A stretch of DNA of 64,000 nt from Austropuccinia psidii (lineage: Eukaryota > Basidiomycota > Pucciniomycetes > Pucciniales > Sphaerophragmiaceae): positions 43,734,185 through 43,798,184 of the forward strand of contig JALGQZ010000003.1 of the NCBI GenBank assembly GCA_023105745.1. Reading direction: 5' to 3'. Numbering within the stretch: the first letter of the stretch is position 1; every line of letters starts with the position of its first letter. The notes beneath the pieces are model-generated. The model did not search any database and had not been told where the DNA came from. It saw only the letters and a list, made by a program, of their open reading frames with translations. This document shows positions 10,044 to 21,400 of the stretch, one piece after another. A program made the translations under genes and the position numbers.

Positions 10044-11998
10044 TGTGGAACTCCTTTTAGTGTGGGATTGGATATGGCAGTCCTTGGTGTGGAGATCACA
10101 GGTAAACAGTTTTTAATTTCTGAAATAATCCTGTAACCAAGGTTTATAATGGTGTTTTAGCTGCCCCTCTGAATATAATAAACAATCTCCCTACAGAGCT
10201 CACAAATCAATATTTGATATTGTGGCTTTACAAATAGAGAAGACTTTTCAGAAGTCTCTATAAGACCTAATCAATAATCAGTCTAATGATGAAATAATAC
10301 TAATTGAAATGAAATTATTTTAAGAGATAAATTTGTATGTGTTTTCAAGATAATGAGATAATAATTGAGTAGATAAATGGTAGATATAATACTACTGAGT
10401 GGTGATTTAAGCTTTATCTTTTGTTAAAAGTAATTTTCTTTTTAATGGATAAAAGTTTTAATATGAGAGTATATAGTGATTATGTGTGATAATATGTTTA
10501 ATTTTTAAACAGTAATAGTAAAAGTTATGAAACTCCTAATTTTTATTTTGTGTTTTTTAATTTGATATTTAATAATAATAATATGAATTTTCTTCTAGTT
10601 AGAATAGTATAGTATAAATATCTCTAGCTTGTTTAATATGAGTATTTGACTAATAGATGAAGTTATAATATAGGCAGACCTACTTTCAACTACAGCTACT
10701 TATAGATCACTATTAGTGTAATATAATATAAATAGAAATAAAATTCCTATATTTACCTACTAGTAAAGGATGAAATAATCATTCTCCTTCTTGGTATATA
10801 ATTAATTGGATTCATGGGGAGAAGAGGAGAAAATGGAAGAGAGATACCTCCTTTTATGTTGTGAGAAGTACCTGTGGGCTCTCCATGTAAAGCTTCATTA
10901 TTCCCCTTGAGACAATTTATGAGGTGGTGATTTTTGTACAAAAAGTCAGATGACTTATCTGTTACACTGCATTAGTAAGCTTGTACAGTCTTGAGGAATT
11001 AATTCTTGTAGGTAAAATTGATAATGGTGTCATATGATTGAGATGTTTTCACCCTTTGTTTGGCCAAATTTAAGATTGAGATTTCTTTTTTTGGTGGGGA
11101 TCTTGATAAAAAATATCAGGTGACTTTTCCTTTAAACTGCTTTAGTCAGCTTGCACAACCTTCATTGATTAATTCTGGTTACTACCACCATGCATTAGTC
11201 AGCTTTCACAGCCTTAAGGGATTAATTCTGGTGAGTAAAAATTGAGGATGGTGTCATATGACTGAGCCCTTGCATAATTTGTTTGTAAAATTTATTTAAT
11301 CCCAGGTTATCATGCTGTTTAATGTGGGGATAGCTTGTGAGTTGTAATATTTGATCACTGTAATTGCTGTTTAGTTCTTAGTTTAGTGTATTTTCCTTTC
11401 ATGAAGCTAGTTGAAATTTAATTTGAGCTTTGAATTAATTGATCTGTGGCTGTTTCATTTACAGACAAAATGCATGTGGATTGCATAAAACTTCCTTGGG
11501 TGCCTTTATTGTTATGTAATTATAGGTTTTTAATGGATTTTTCATGAATTGAGTTGAATTTGATACTGTCATATGATCCTTGTGTCACATGAACTGTATG
11601 TTGGTTACTGTAATTATTGGTAATATAATATTCTTAATGGATTTAGGGTTGATATCATGCTACAATGTTGATTTTTCCATGTAATTTTTGAGCTGTCTGT
11701 ATTTGGTAAGCCTATATTGTTGATTATGTAAGGCTTATATGTAAGTTTTTCTTGTATATCTCCATAATATTGGATTCCCCTATTATTCATTTAATTATAG
11801 AAATATGTTGGTTATTTATATTCTGAATGTTAAATTCTTCCTTTCCTCCATGCTATTGCTTCTATTAATGTGTTTTTGTGACTTTAATAATGTCTTTTCA
11901 GTGGCAAATTCCTTAATTAGTCATTGTGATCTTTATTTTTCCAACTTTTAATTTTCAAAAAATTTCTTGAAGCTGGTAAAAAGGTATGGAATACCACA
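10044..11998 (-). mobile_element. Solo LTR of family B, inverted relative to 6457-8333 and nested in an older LTR
   Basis: 1955 bp, + strand ends TGTGGAACTCC and GGAATACCACA, the reverse complement of the 3' LTR at 6457-8333. It is flanked by CTAT at 10040-10043 and 11999-12002, a likely 4-bp target duplication. Removing LTR plus one CTAT restores ATCAAGAGTACTATGACT, which is also found in the element-1 LTR at 39561-39580, so the insertion point is inside that older LTR. Near 11140-11240 there is an extra ~60-bp local duplication (two copies of a TTAGTCAGCTT..ATTAATTCTGGT pattern). No purine tract or internal domain adjoins it, hence solo LTR. Confidence 0.75.
10841..10860 (-). promoter_or_regulatory. 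Putative LTR core promoter in inverted family-B LTR
   Basis: On the minus strand AACATAAAAGGAGGTATCTC, the counterpart of 7541-7560. The TATA-like part is kept while the GGCC centre has decayed. Confidence 0.35.
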
Positions 11999-13792
11999 CT
12001 ATGACTCTTACTATTAAGATATAATTATAGAAATATTATATCCACAAAATAAATAAATAAATGGTTTATTATTTCATTTAATTTTCATGTGCTACTAGTA
12101 ATATATAATCAAGCAGTAATCTTATACTGGAATAAAATACAAGAAGTAGTAATAATAAATCCTCTTATTTTGTAAATATTAAAGCTGTTTAATCAATGAT
12201 TATCATTTACAAGGGTAATAAATACTCTTAGAATTTCTGAAAGAAACTAAATCATTTGGAGAATGAACCTATAAGAATTCAACAAAAAATTAACCAATAT
12301 TCTAAAGATAACCTTGAAAATACTTGACAGATTCTTTGTTAATTTAAATAATTGATATTAGATATAAAGTAGGTAATAAAAAAAATCTAGCTATAAAACT
12401 ATTAAATTTATTGATATTATTTTATTTCACTTCTGTTTGAATATCTTGAAATATTTGAAACTGATATAGAAGATTAGATTAAGAAAGTATTTATTTAACT
12501 GGATGAAAATCATCGATATTAGGAAAAAAATGAAAATTAGGCTTCCATTCAAGCCTTCAACAAATGAAATATATTTTAAATCTTCTCAAATAAAAAACCA
12601 ATAGTTGAGAAGAAAATTACATAATTTTTATTCATTATTACATCATGTTTTTTCATATAAAAATATCATAATACCTATTTATTTGAAGCTACATAGAAAA
12701 ACCATTTAGGGTTAAGAAATCATTAATTTATAATTTTAAATATTCTCTAATTAAAAATTAAGTTTTTTTTCTCAACATTATCAATTTTATTTGAATTTTA
12801 ATGCTATGTTGTGATTTCTGTGAATTTTTCAAGATTCAGTGTTTCACACTGAATCATGAAGATTGAACCATAATTAAAACATTCTTTTGAGATTATAAAG
12901 TCATAGTTATTGTTTTGGTTTGAATTAAATATCACCACTTCCTCTATTCTTCCTCCAATATAGTATTAAACGATGGTTTCAAAAAAGGTAATTCCATGGA
13001 TAATATCCTAAAAAGAAATTCTATTAATACTGCTCTGCTTATACATGGTAAATAATCAAGAATACACATGCTTTCAGGAGTCAGATGTGCTCATTACCTC
13101 CTTTGTTTATCAAAATAGTAGCTTATTTTCTATTTTCTCATTATTCAATGGGACTTAGCCTTAGTAACAAGGCTCCCGGAAGTTATCAATTAAATAATTA
13201 GTTTCTTATCAGAAACAAATTCAATCTTTTTAGCTGATAATTCCATAAAAGACTCATAAATTGAGATAAACTGGCACTCTTCATTGTCTTTTTTCTCCCT
13301 TAGCTTTTTATATGTGAAAATAGTAACTTAGACCTTCAGTATTATATTAATTATGTGTTTAGAAATACTTTATGTAGAAATGAGGTAGCTTTAAGTGACA
13401 CAAATATGCAAAAAACTAATTTGGCTGTATATTTAAAATGTTCTTTTTTTCAGAATCTCATGATTTTTGCATGAAAATTCAAAAAAATAACACCATTACT
13501 TCATATGGTATTAATAATGGGGTGTTGAAGTATTTTCCACTTTCCCACTTTGTGGAGTTAATTGAATATTATTCACCTTAAAGATCTAACCTAGGTTTAA
13601 TTTTATGCAAAATCCAAACCTGGGCTTAAATAAATGTACTTCCTTACTCAAACAAAGATATTCATATTTTTCTTTGTAAAAAATGATGATTTTTGAATAA
13701 AAAAATGACTTTGTGGTTTTGAATATTCAAAAAAGTTATTATAAGTTATCTTTGGCCTTTATGGGTATGTAAAATATATTTCAAGGATAAGA

Positions 13793-15189
13793 CAATTTTA
13801 AATTAAAAAGCTTATGAGAAATGGTCCTTCCAAGATTTTATTAATAAAAATAATTCTAAAGGTATGGAAAATTAAAAATCAATTTTTTAATACATATTTT
13901 CTTTTTCCCAATCCCAATACGAAATAGACAACTGGATACTTTCCAATAGTATATTCAAATCAAGATCTAGGAATTATATCTGGAATTGACTTAGTAATAA
14001 TCACTTCTCTATCATAAAACCTACAAAATCTATCATGAAAACCCCACTTTCATTCATAAAATAGTAAAAAGTGCATATAATCAGGAATTTCAGAAATTAT
14101 AAATGCTCAATCTGTTATGAGATTTGAAATATATATATGAAATTGAAATTTTTATTCAATTTTGGAATTAATTTGACATCTTACTTATCAAAACTATCTT
14201 AGTGTAATGGAAATGATTTTTCATAGTGTCGTTTCTTATCAATATTGAATAATTTTTTCTTAGTTATGTTATTGTATTAATTCATGATAATTATATATGC
14301 AATATATAACTATTGGTGTTGGCTATATTGTATTTGGTATTTAATCAATTGATATTTTATCATTTACTTAAGTATTAATAGCTCTTTAGTCATTCTTCCA
14401 GCTATAATATTCATTATTATATTAATAATTATTTTAATTATTTTTTATATATTTTGTGAGATTTTTTGTATATTCCTACATATCCAAAATTCTCAGAGAT
14501 ATCTTTTTCCTTTTTGATAAAAATCCGGTTCCTGATTTAATTATTTCTCCTCAAATATCTGGTATTCAATTCAGTTCTCCCATTCAAAATCTATCCGAAA
14601 TTTATTGTATTCATTCTCTTTCTTAATTTCGTTTTTATTTCAGCTTTCTTTCTTATTAAATTCTTATTTTGATACTTTGAGTCATTTCAAGACCTTTGAG
14701 ATGTTTTGTCAGAATGATATCCTCTTATGTACTGATCCGTAAAAGAGCTTATATACTACTTGCCTTAATTGAGAATAAAAATAATAGGCTTTATTATTCC
14801 TAGATTGATAAGCTAATAAGAAAATAAATGGGAAAGATTTGAAAAATACTATGCCTTTTACCATTTTGGTCAATGGAACTGTAAGTATTGGAAAGCTTTT
14901 ATTAAAGTTTTATTCTTCAAATTACTGATAGTAAAAGTATATTTGAAGGAGCTGATGACTTCTTATCAATATAGAAAAAGGGAATGTTTTCTATCTTGAA
15001 AAACTGAAAGAAGCTATAGCCCCATAGATGCAAAAAAGTCTTAATTTGACTGTTCCAGAAATACAGTAGTTGTTTTAGAAAGTGAATGAGAACTTTTTTG
15101 TTGAGCTAAAGAAAGTTATTTGGAGAAATAAAAGCGAAAATATATGTGCTCTTTCTGAATATAAGGATAAATAGCAAGAAAGAAGCCAC
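13793..15189. other. AT-rich intergenic DNA, nothing recognised
   Basis: About 1.4 kb of AT-rich sequence with no ORF above background, no clear repeat ends and no RNA gene. Confidence 0.5.
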
Positions 15190-15510
15190 AAAGATATGTG
15201 ATGAGATACATCCAGGCAGCTCGGCGGGTTTTCTGCGCAGCAGGATGCTTATTTCCATCAGCAGGGCTGCGGTCAGCGCATGAGTGCTGCGCAGCTAAAA
15301 CTAGCACCAACGCTAAAACTGTTTTACCACTCCCGCCACTTCCACGGTCAACAGCTCTTGACCAGGGCCATCCCTTGACCAGCACGCCCACCATCATCCG
15401 CCGAATTCCATCCATCCGCTCTTCCTTGTTCGCAACTCGTCGATCCGAAAACGCATCACGCTGGATCAGGCCTGCTTCAACACTCGTCCTCGTCTCTCTG
15501 GTGGCACCCG
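15190..15510 (-). pseudogene. GC-rich block upstream of SED5 with a possible P-loop NTPase fragment
   Basis: This ~320-bp block is the most GC-rich part of the window. On the minus strand an open frame (15640 down to 15116) includes GSGGSGKT, which fits the Walker A pattern GxxxxGK[ST], followed by a hydrophobic stretch (VLALVLVLAA). Just before it, DGIRRMMVGVLVKG would suit a beta strand leading into a P-loop. This is loosely like Mrp/NBP35/IND1 proteins, but no second motif (Walker B, switch regions, CxxC) is visible and the frame runs straight into AT-rich non-coding DNA, so at best a truncated or decayed gene. The frame's 5' part overlaps SED5 exon 1 on the other strand. The + strand is also open here (15198-15518), which may just be the antisense shadow. 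The block may instead be SED5 promoter and 5' UTR. Confidence 0.2.
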
Positions 15511-17209
15511 ATGGATAGAACGTCGGTCTGGCGCAAAGCCTCATGCTTGATTTGGCCATAGCAATCGTTTGGGTGGAATATTGACAGAAAGTTTTGCTTT
15601 GGATTAACAGGCAGGAATTCAAATCATGCGTTGCGTCCATTCGTTCTCGAACTGCATCTCAACTCGTGCCTCAACACAAGCAACCACTCTTGAATGGAAG
15701 AGCGTCGCCCATTTCAAATCGACCTCAAAAACGTCTCAGCGGTCCTCGTGGAGAGTTCGCCAGATTGGCCGGTGCAATCGGAAAAGACATTCAACAGACA
15801 ACAGCAAAATTGGGACAACTAGCACAACGTTGAGTCATATGAAAAGCTAAATCACACATCAACTGGCTTAAGTTTACCTAAGAGTGCTCATTTTAATATA
15901 ATTCATCCAGTGGCCAAACGCAAAACCTTGTTTGATGATCGGCCGGTCGAAATCTCAGAGTTGACTTTCATCATCAAACAAGACATTGCAAATCTGAATC
16001 AACAAATCGCTCAATTACAAACTTTCGTCAAGCAAAACCTATCCTCTAATCGTGGCTCAAAGCAACCTGTTGATGAACACAATAATAACGTCGTGATGAT
16101 GTTACAAAGCAAACTAGCAGATACCAGTTTGGGATTCAAGGACGTACTCGAGATTCGTACTCAGGTTAGAGCTTGACGATCTTGCAATCTTGATCTTTTT
16201 TTATTCATGTTCCCTAGAAGTATTCATGCTGATCATTATTTTCACTCAACAGAATATGAAGGCAACAAGGGACCGAACTGAGCAATTTCAATTTAACAAT
16301 TCTGGACTAGTCAATGCTCCTCAATCAGGTACCTGTCCTGATGTTATTATCATTCATTTTTCTTTGTATTCTTTAAAAGATTTAATCAAGATGTTGGAGA
16401 GAGAAAGAGAGAACATTGAAGCTTTTGAAAGTCCTTCGTTCCCGTCCCACATCCACTTTGCCTCCAACAGATTCACCACTCTACGCAACCCGGCAAGCTG
16501 GAGCAACATCGGCCCTTGATCGACCGCTATATGATTCAAAGGGAAAAGGCAAAGCCGCAGAAGCGGGGTACCAGCAAAATGAATACTTAGCATTGGACAT
16601 GGGTGCTAACACCGAGAATGCTTCAGCTGGCGGACCACAGGGATATATGCAGATGCAGCTTATGGAAAACAATTCTGTTGAGTCACAACTTCAATTCGAT
16701 GGAATCAATTCAAAACAAAAACTGAAATTTGTTTGATTATGGGTGTGTTTTTTTCGCAAAACACAGGATGCTTATCTTCAACAAAGATCAACTGCAATCG
16801 AATCAATAGAGTCAACAATTACGGAATTAGGCTCAATCTTCAGTCAACTAGCTCAGATGGTAGCTCAACAGGGAGAACAGGTTCAAAGGATAGATCAGGA
16901 TACTTTTGATATCGAAAGTAATATTCAATCCGCTCAATCCGAACTATTAAAGTATTATTCTAGCATTTCAGGAAATAGGATGTTGATGCTAAAAATCTTT
17001 GGTATCATTATAATCTTTTTTCTGGTGAGCTTTTACTTTTTGAAAACGAACTCGTCATATTGTTACTCAACTTTGTTCCATATTTTTTTCCGGTGCCGAA
17101 CGTATTTGAAAGTTATTTGTTTTGATTACTTGAGCAGTTTGTTCATTTCTTTTCCTTACTCTTCACATTACATCTCAAGCCTGACACTTGGTATGCTTTT
17201 TTCATTTAA
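15511..17209 (+). CDS. SED5: Sed5/syntaxin-5-like Qa-SNARE, intron-rich
   Basis: Putative exons: 15511-15525, 15615-15828, 15911-16164, 16253-16328, 16432-16676, 16767-17024, 17138-17209; all phases agree and give 377 aa, close to usual Sed5 length. Exon 1 plus 2 yields MDRTSEFKSCVASI, the N-terminal Sed5 motif. Exon 3 has AKRKTLFDDRPVEISELTF and IKQDIANLNQQIAQLQ of the Habc region. Exon 6 carries the t-SNARE motif (RSTAIESIESTITELGSIF..), with the zero-layer Gln in MVAQQGEQVQ, and then a membrane anchor (LMLKIFGIIIIFFL). Sed5 mediates fusion at the cis-Golgi with ER-derived vesicles and is essential in yeast. It is the only clear host gene in the window. Several donors are not GTAAGT-like (GTCTGG, GTTGAG twice), so exon 1, the exon 5/6 junction and the last exon are the least certain; without the last intron the frame would run on to 17273. 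Confidence 0.85.
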
Positions 17210-17281
17210 TAATCTGCGCACTCATACCATCCTATTATTTATTTTTTATCACTTTATTAACTGGATTGTATAAAATTTTGC

Positions 17282-17287
17282 AATAAA
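17282..17287 (+). terminator. Candidate polyadenylation signal of SED5
   Basis: AATAAA about 70 nt after the proposed stop at 17207-17209. In such AT-rich DNA the hexamer is common, so support is only positional. Confidence 0.35.
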
Positions 17288-17290
17288 GTA

Positions 17291-18030
17291 AACTTTTGAC
17301 CCCATTTTGTTATAAAAAGGGAAACCCCATCTTATTAATACAAACTTTCCAGCCGAGGACTTGAAGAAAACAAATTTTTAACCTTTTTTTGATGAAGAGT
17401 TACCATTAATCAATTATAAAACTTTCAGCAGTATATAAAAAATCCGCTTTCATCACATTTGTGGCGAGACTTCTATTTTTTAGCACCACGGTGCTGCAAT
17501 ATATAAGTGCACTTCTTTATCTTTATTGCGTTTGAGAAGGAAGTGATTTCTTTCCAAATTTGGTTTGACCGATTTTGTCTAATAAGATATGTGTATAATT
17601 GTATCTTATGCACATACTTTTTCCTTGTGAAATAAAGATTTTGTTGAAATATAGCACACAAGTCTGGTTAAAGAGTCTTCTTTTCTTTAAAAGCATATGA
17701 TGTAGGTCACATTGATTTTCGGCACAACTTTGTTTTCATCTTCCTTTTTGCAAAATTAAACGCTTATTTACTTTTGAAAAGCAAAAAGTAGATGCACGAG
17801 GTAAATCAAAACGCCAACACAAAAATTGCAAAAAATACACAATTTTAAAAAAGAACATGGTCTTTTTCTCTTGGTTGTGAAGGGCCTGGTCGAGGCTTAT
17901 GCTGGAGAAAAGCAATTTTCCAATTCATGTACAAAAGGTTAATTATATAATAATAATTGGACATGAAGCAATATTTTATCAAGGTAGACAAAGGGCGTTG
18001 CTAAACGCATACTTTTGATTTGCTAAATTG
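17291..18030. other. AT-rich DNA downstream of SED5 with a small hairpin
   Basis: No gene recognised. AGCACCACGGTGCT at 17482-17495 is a 6-bp-arm hairpin with a 2-nt loop. It could be incidental. Confidence 0.4.
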
Positions 18031-18450
18031 AAGCCGGGGCCCTGCGCGTGGCCTCCGCCTGGCATTGATTTGGCATCAAAAATTACTTCAATGCCAAACT
18101 GGCCATTTCATTTTTCATTTTTTAAGTAATTTGGGGCCCTTAAGCCCCAATAACATTTGAAAAAAAAGAAAGGTCATAATGGCACAAAGGGGTCATTTAC
18201 CATAAAAATGCCCCCCCCAGAAAAAGATTTTACTTTTCCAATGTCTAAGAGGGCTGGCTGTTCAAATGGATGGTGCAAATTTTTTCACACAATTTTTTTG
18301 GGTGGGGATTTTGAAGTGGCTAAAAAAGGGCCAAAATTTGTCTATAATACCCATTATGGCCTCTTGGGGTCAATTTGTGGCCAATTTTACTCAATGAGGG
18401 GATCATTTCATTTGATTTTTTCTATTTTCAATGATTTGCGATTATAAGAT
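18031..18450. repeat. GC-richer patch with two hairpins and G/C-run sequence
   Basis: A short CG-bearing stretch (GCCGGGGCCCTGCGCGTGG near 18033) is followed by TTGGCAT..ATGCCAA (about 18069-18103) and TTGGGGC-CCTTAA-GCCCCAA (18131-18150, 7-bp arms). Beyond it lies odd sequence with runs of C and of T plus several GGTCA/GGGCC words. A 96-codon frame at 18157-18447 is open, but its composition follows these runs and I do not regard it as a gene. Probably the remnant of a repeat. Confidence 0.3.
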
Positions 18451-21400
18451 TCTTTAATACCTCAGACCAAGTGATTTTTAGGCTTTGCGAGTTTCCAAAA
18501 AAAACCTTTTTAAGGCTCAAATTTTGGAATCAAAAATATGGAAATGGGTTTAATTTAATTGGAATTTGACATTTTTGAATTCAATAAGATATAAAATTAT
18601 TCAATAAACTATCCAAAACAACATCTGAGTCTTGGGTCATGGGATCATTTAGAGGAAAGGCTTATAAATAAAAGAGCAAGTGCTTATCATAATCATTGGC
18701 CCACTCAATAGATTCAGGAAGAGGATTTATCTTCTTATTAAAGTTGAAATAAAATATAGAAAAAATTGAAGAAGATTTAAAATCCAGGCATAAAAAGTGA
18801 CAATTATTAAAAAAACATAATAAAATATGAAGGATGTTATTAAGGGGAGAAATGAGAAAAGAATGAGGTAGACTTAATTTTTGACTAAAAAAAACTAGAA
18901 TAAAATACTGCTTTTTAACTGAATACCATTCTTCTGGAATTAAAATCTAATAGATTTTTCTGGCTAGAGTATAATAAAAATTCATTTTTTCTAAATATTC
19001 TTCAACCCCATCCCACATAGTTTTTAATGTTCAATGAAACTTTTTTTTATTTTGATTTTCTGTTCCAAGGTCACTTATTATTGTGTGATAAATAACTTTA
19101 TTATCATAAATTGAAAATAAAACAGTTCTGGACACATTTTAAACTCACAACCAAATTTCATTGGTTGTTTGAGGTATGAAATGAGGCAGGCTAAAAAATA
19201 TTAAGTTCCTGGAAGATGAAAATGTTTCAAAGCCAAATCACTCAGAATATGAAATAAACCAAGAGATTCTTTTGATCACCATTACCTATGTAATATCAAG
19301 AAAAACTAACCTGGTTTCTTTTAAATTGAACCAATTATGTTTAAGTATTTCATTTTTTTTATCTCAAATAAACTGGATTTTTTTTAAAAAAATAGGCTGA
19401 TTAGATATCAAGAGGATAGGGAGTTTTTTTTGAACTATGAGAAATTGATTCCACATTATGGGTAATTAGTTCCAAATGATGAGAAATTAATTCCACATTG
19501 TATGTAGTTAAATGAACCCAGGTTCAATGTTTAATAAACCTATTTCTTATGTTACATGAAAATATAGTCTGTTTTAGATAAAAATTGAAATACATAAACA
19601 CAATTAGGTTTATTCAAAATAAACTAGGTTAGAATTACTTGATATCAGATAGGTTATGATGAGGCAATGATTCATAAAGTGTTTTATAAAGCTCAAATTC
19701 TAATGATTGATCAGCTTCATATTAAATAAATCCTTAAATAAATGATATATTTTGTCACATTAATCCAATTAAAAATCTAAATTTTTAAATATTTGTACTA
19801 AATTTTGTTCAATTGGGTTATTGATTATTTTTTATCTTCTAGCTTTAGTCTCAATATGAAATCTTTAAAATATTCTTGAATTTTTTTCCTCTTTGAAATT
19901 CTTTAAAATTTTATTTTTGGCCTTGATATTAACATAAGAATGAGAGGAAGATGATTTTTCATTTTTGGTCTCAGGATATTGTACTAAAGTAGGAGTGAAA
20001 TTTTGAGTTTGGGATTAAAAAATGGTTGTTTTTTAAAATGAAAAATTCTTCAATACCTCTAATTACCTACAACATGTCATAAAAAGTTATTTTTGAAAGT
20101 AATTCAATATTTCCTATAGAATTTGTTTAGATCTTCATCCTTTCTTGCTAAAATTATTTACCTTCCTTCTAGAAATCATCCTGTAAGTGAAGTTAGTTTA
20201 AGAAAGAAATTCACTCATAAAGAAAAAAAAGAAATACAAAATCAGTCTCAAATTAAATTTGGGATGGAAATATTCCATAATAATAATCTTTTTTTCATAA
20301 AATTATAAATCTTATTCTTTGATGGTGTTTTAGTAGGAATTAGAATTCTTATGTTTCACTTAAAATGTCTGGAAGCTTTCTGAGGATATTTAGAAAATAC
20401 TAATCAAGTATGAATTCCTCTTGATAATTAAAAATTCTCTAAATTAGTGAAAAACAATTTCAAATGGATTAAATTAGGGTAAAATGATAAAAAAATCACT
20501 TTATTTTAGTTCATAAATTATTCTTTCCTTTTGGAAATCTCCAAAACCTTTCTGAAAGCTGAATAGATTTTAAAGGTTTATAGTAAAAGTAAGTAAGCCC
20601 TTACATTTTTTTACTAAAAAATTATTTGTTTTTGTAATAAATTGGTAAAAACACATAAAGAATTCCCTGGGCCTCTTCTCAAATACAAAAAAACAAAAAA
20701 ACCATTCAAAACTCTCCATAAAACTCCTGCCCCATTTTTTTGTCACATACACCCCCCCAAAAAAGCCCAATAAAAAAAATGATCCCAAATATTTCCCACC
20801 CCAAACAAACTTCAGTTTCAAAAAAACATTCCAAACTAAATTTATAAAATTTTTCCAAACCAATTTTCTTTATTTTCCCCCCAAAGACCCATTTTTTTTA
20901 CAAAACCATTTTAACCTCTTTTTACTTCACCAATAGCCAAAGTTCTGTTTTTCTCCCTTTTTCTCTTCAATGAACCATACCTTTAACCCATTTTTTCCAT
21001 TTTGAATAGATTTTATCCCCTTTTTTTCATATTTTTAAATTCTCTTGCCTCATTCCATAAACCCAAAATCCCCCTTTTTTCATTCTTCCTTAAATATTTT
21101 TCCAAATGTTTGCATAGAAAACACTTCAACCCCCCACTGATGGTGAATTTCAGACCTTTGAGCTTGAGATTTTTTGGAAGAAAGCTCATAATTATTTCAG
21201 GGAAAAGGGGTATGTTGTTTCCCATATGACCTCCAGGAAAATTGAAATAGGTTGTGATAGGTCTTGAACCCCAAATTCCCACAAAAAGACTCCTTCAAAA
21301 AAGTCATTTAAAGATAATTATACTTCAATTTCAAAATTTATTCAACAAAATTTTTGAAGAGTAACACTTAGACTCTTAAAGTAAAAAATACTGAACACAA

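Larger units (their letters stand above)
9989..13792 (-). mobile_element. Old solo LTR of the gypsy element-2 type, split by a nested LTR
   Basis: With 10044-11998 and a 4-bp duplication removed, the remaining ~1.85 kb is collinear with the LTRs of elements 1 and 2. The left end (9989-10043) matches TAAGATTCTTCTATGAAA..ATCAAGAGTACTAT; after the insertion the match resumes with CTATGACT. It continues through a block like GATTCAGTGTTTCAC (12832), one like GTGTTGAAGTATTTTCCA (13520), and the LTR end TTATGGGTATGTAAAATAT..TCAAGG (13759-13786). Divergence from element 2 is large, so this copy is old. Flanking 5-mers (TACTT and CAATT) agree at only three of five positions, so no clear target duplication is left. 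No internal region accompanies it, hence solo LTR. Confidence 0.7.

Noticed and set aside
15116..15640. 174-codon minus-strand frame as a full gene
   Set aside because: It overlaps SED5 exons 1-2, ends in AT-rich DNA and has only one weak motif; kept only as a possible fragment.
15626..15850. 74-codon + frame starting with ATG at 15626
   Set aside because: Different frame from the clear Sed5 reading; shadow of exon 2.
16354..16672. Two minus-strand frames across SED5 exon 5
   Set aside because: Antisense shadows of the SNARE gene.
18157..18447. 96-codon frame (MKKKKGHNGTKG..)
   Set aside because: Composition follows G, C and T runs; no domain, no intron or regulatory context.
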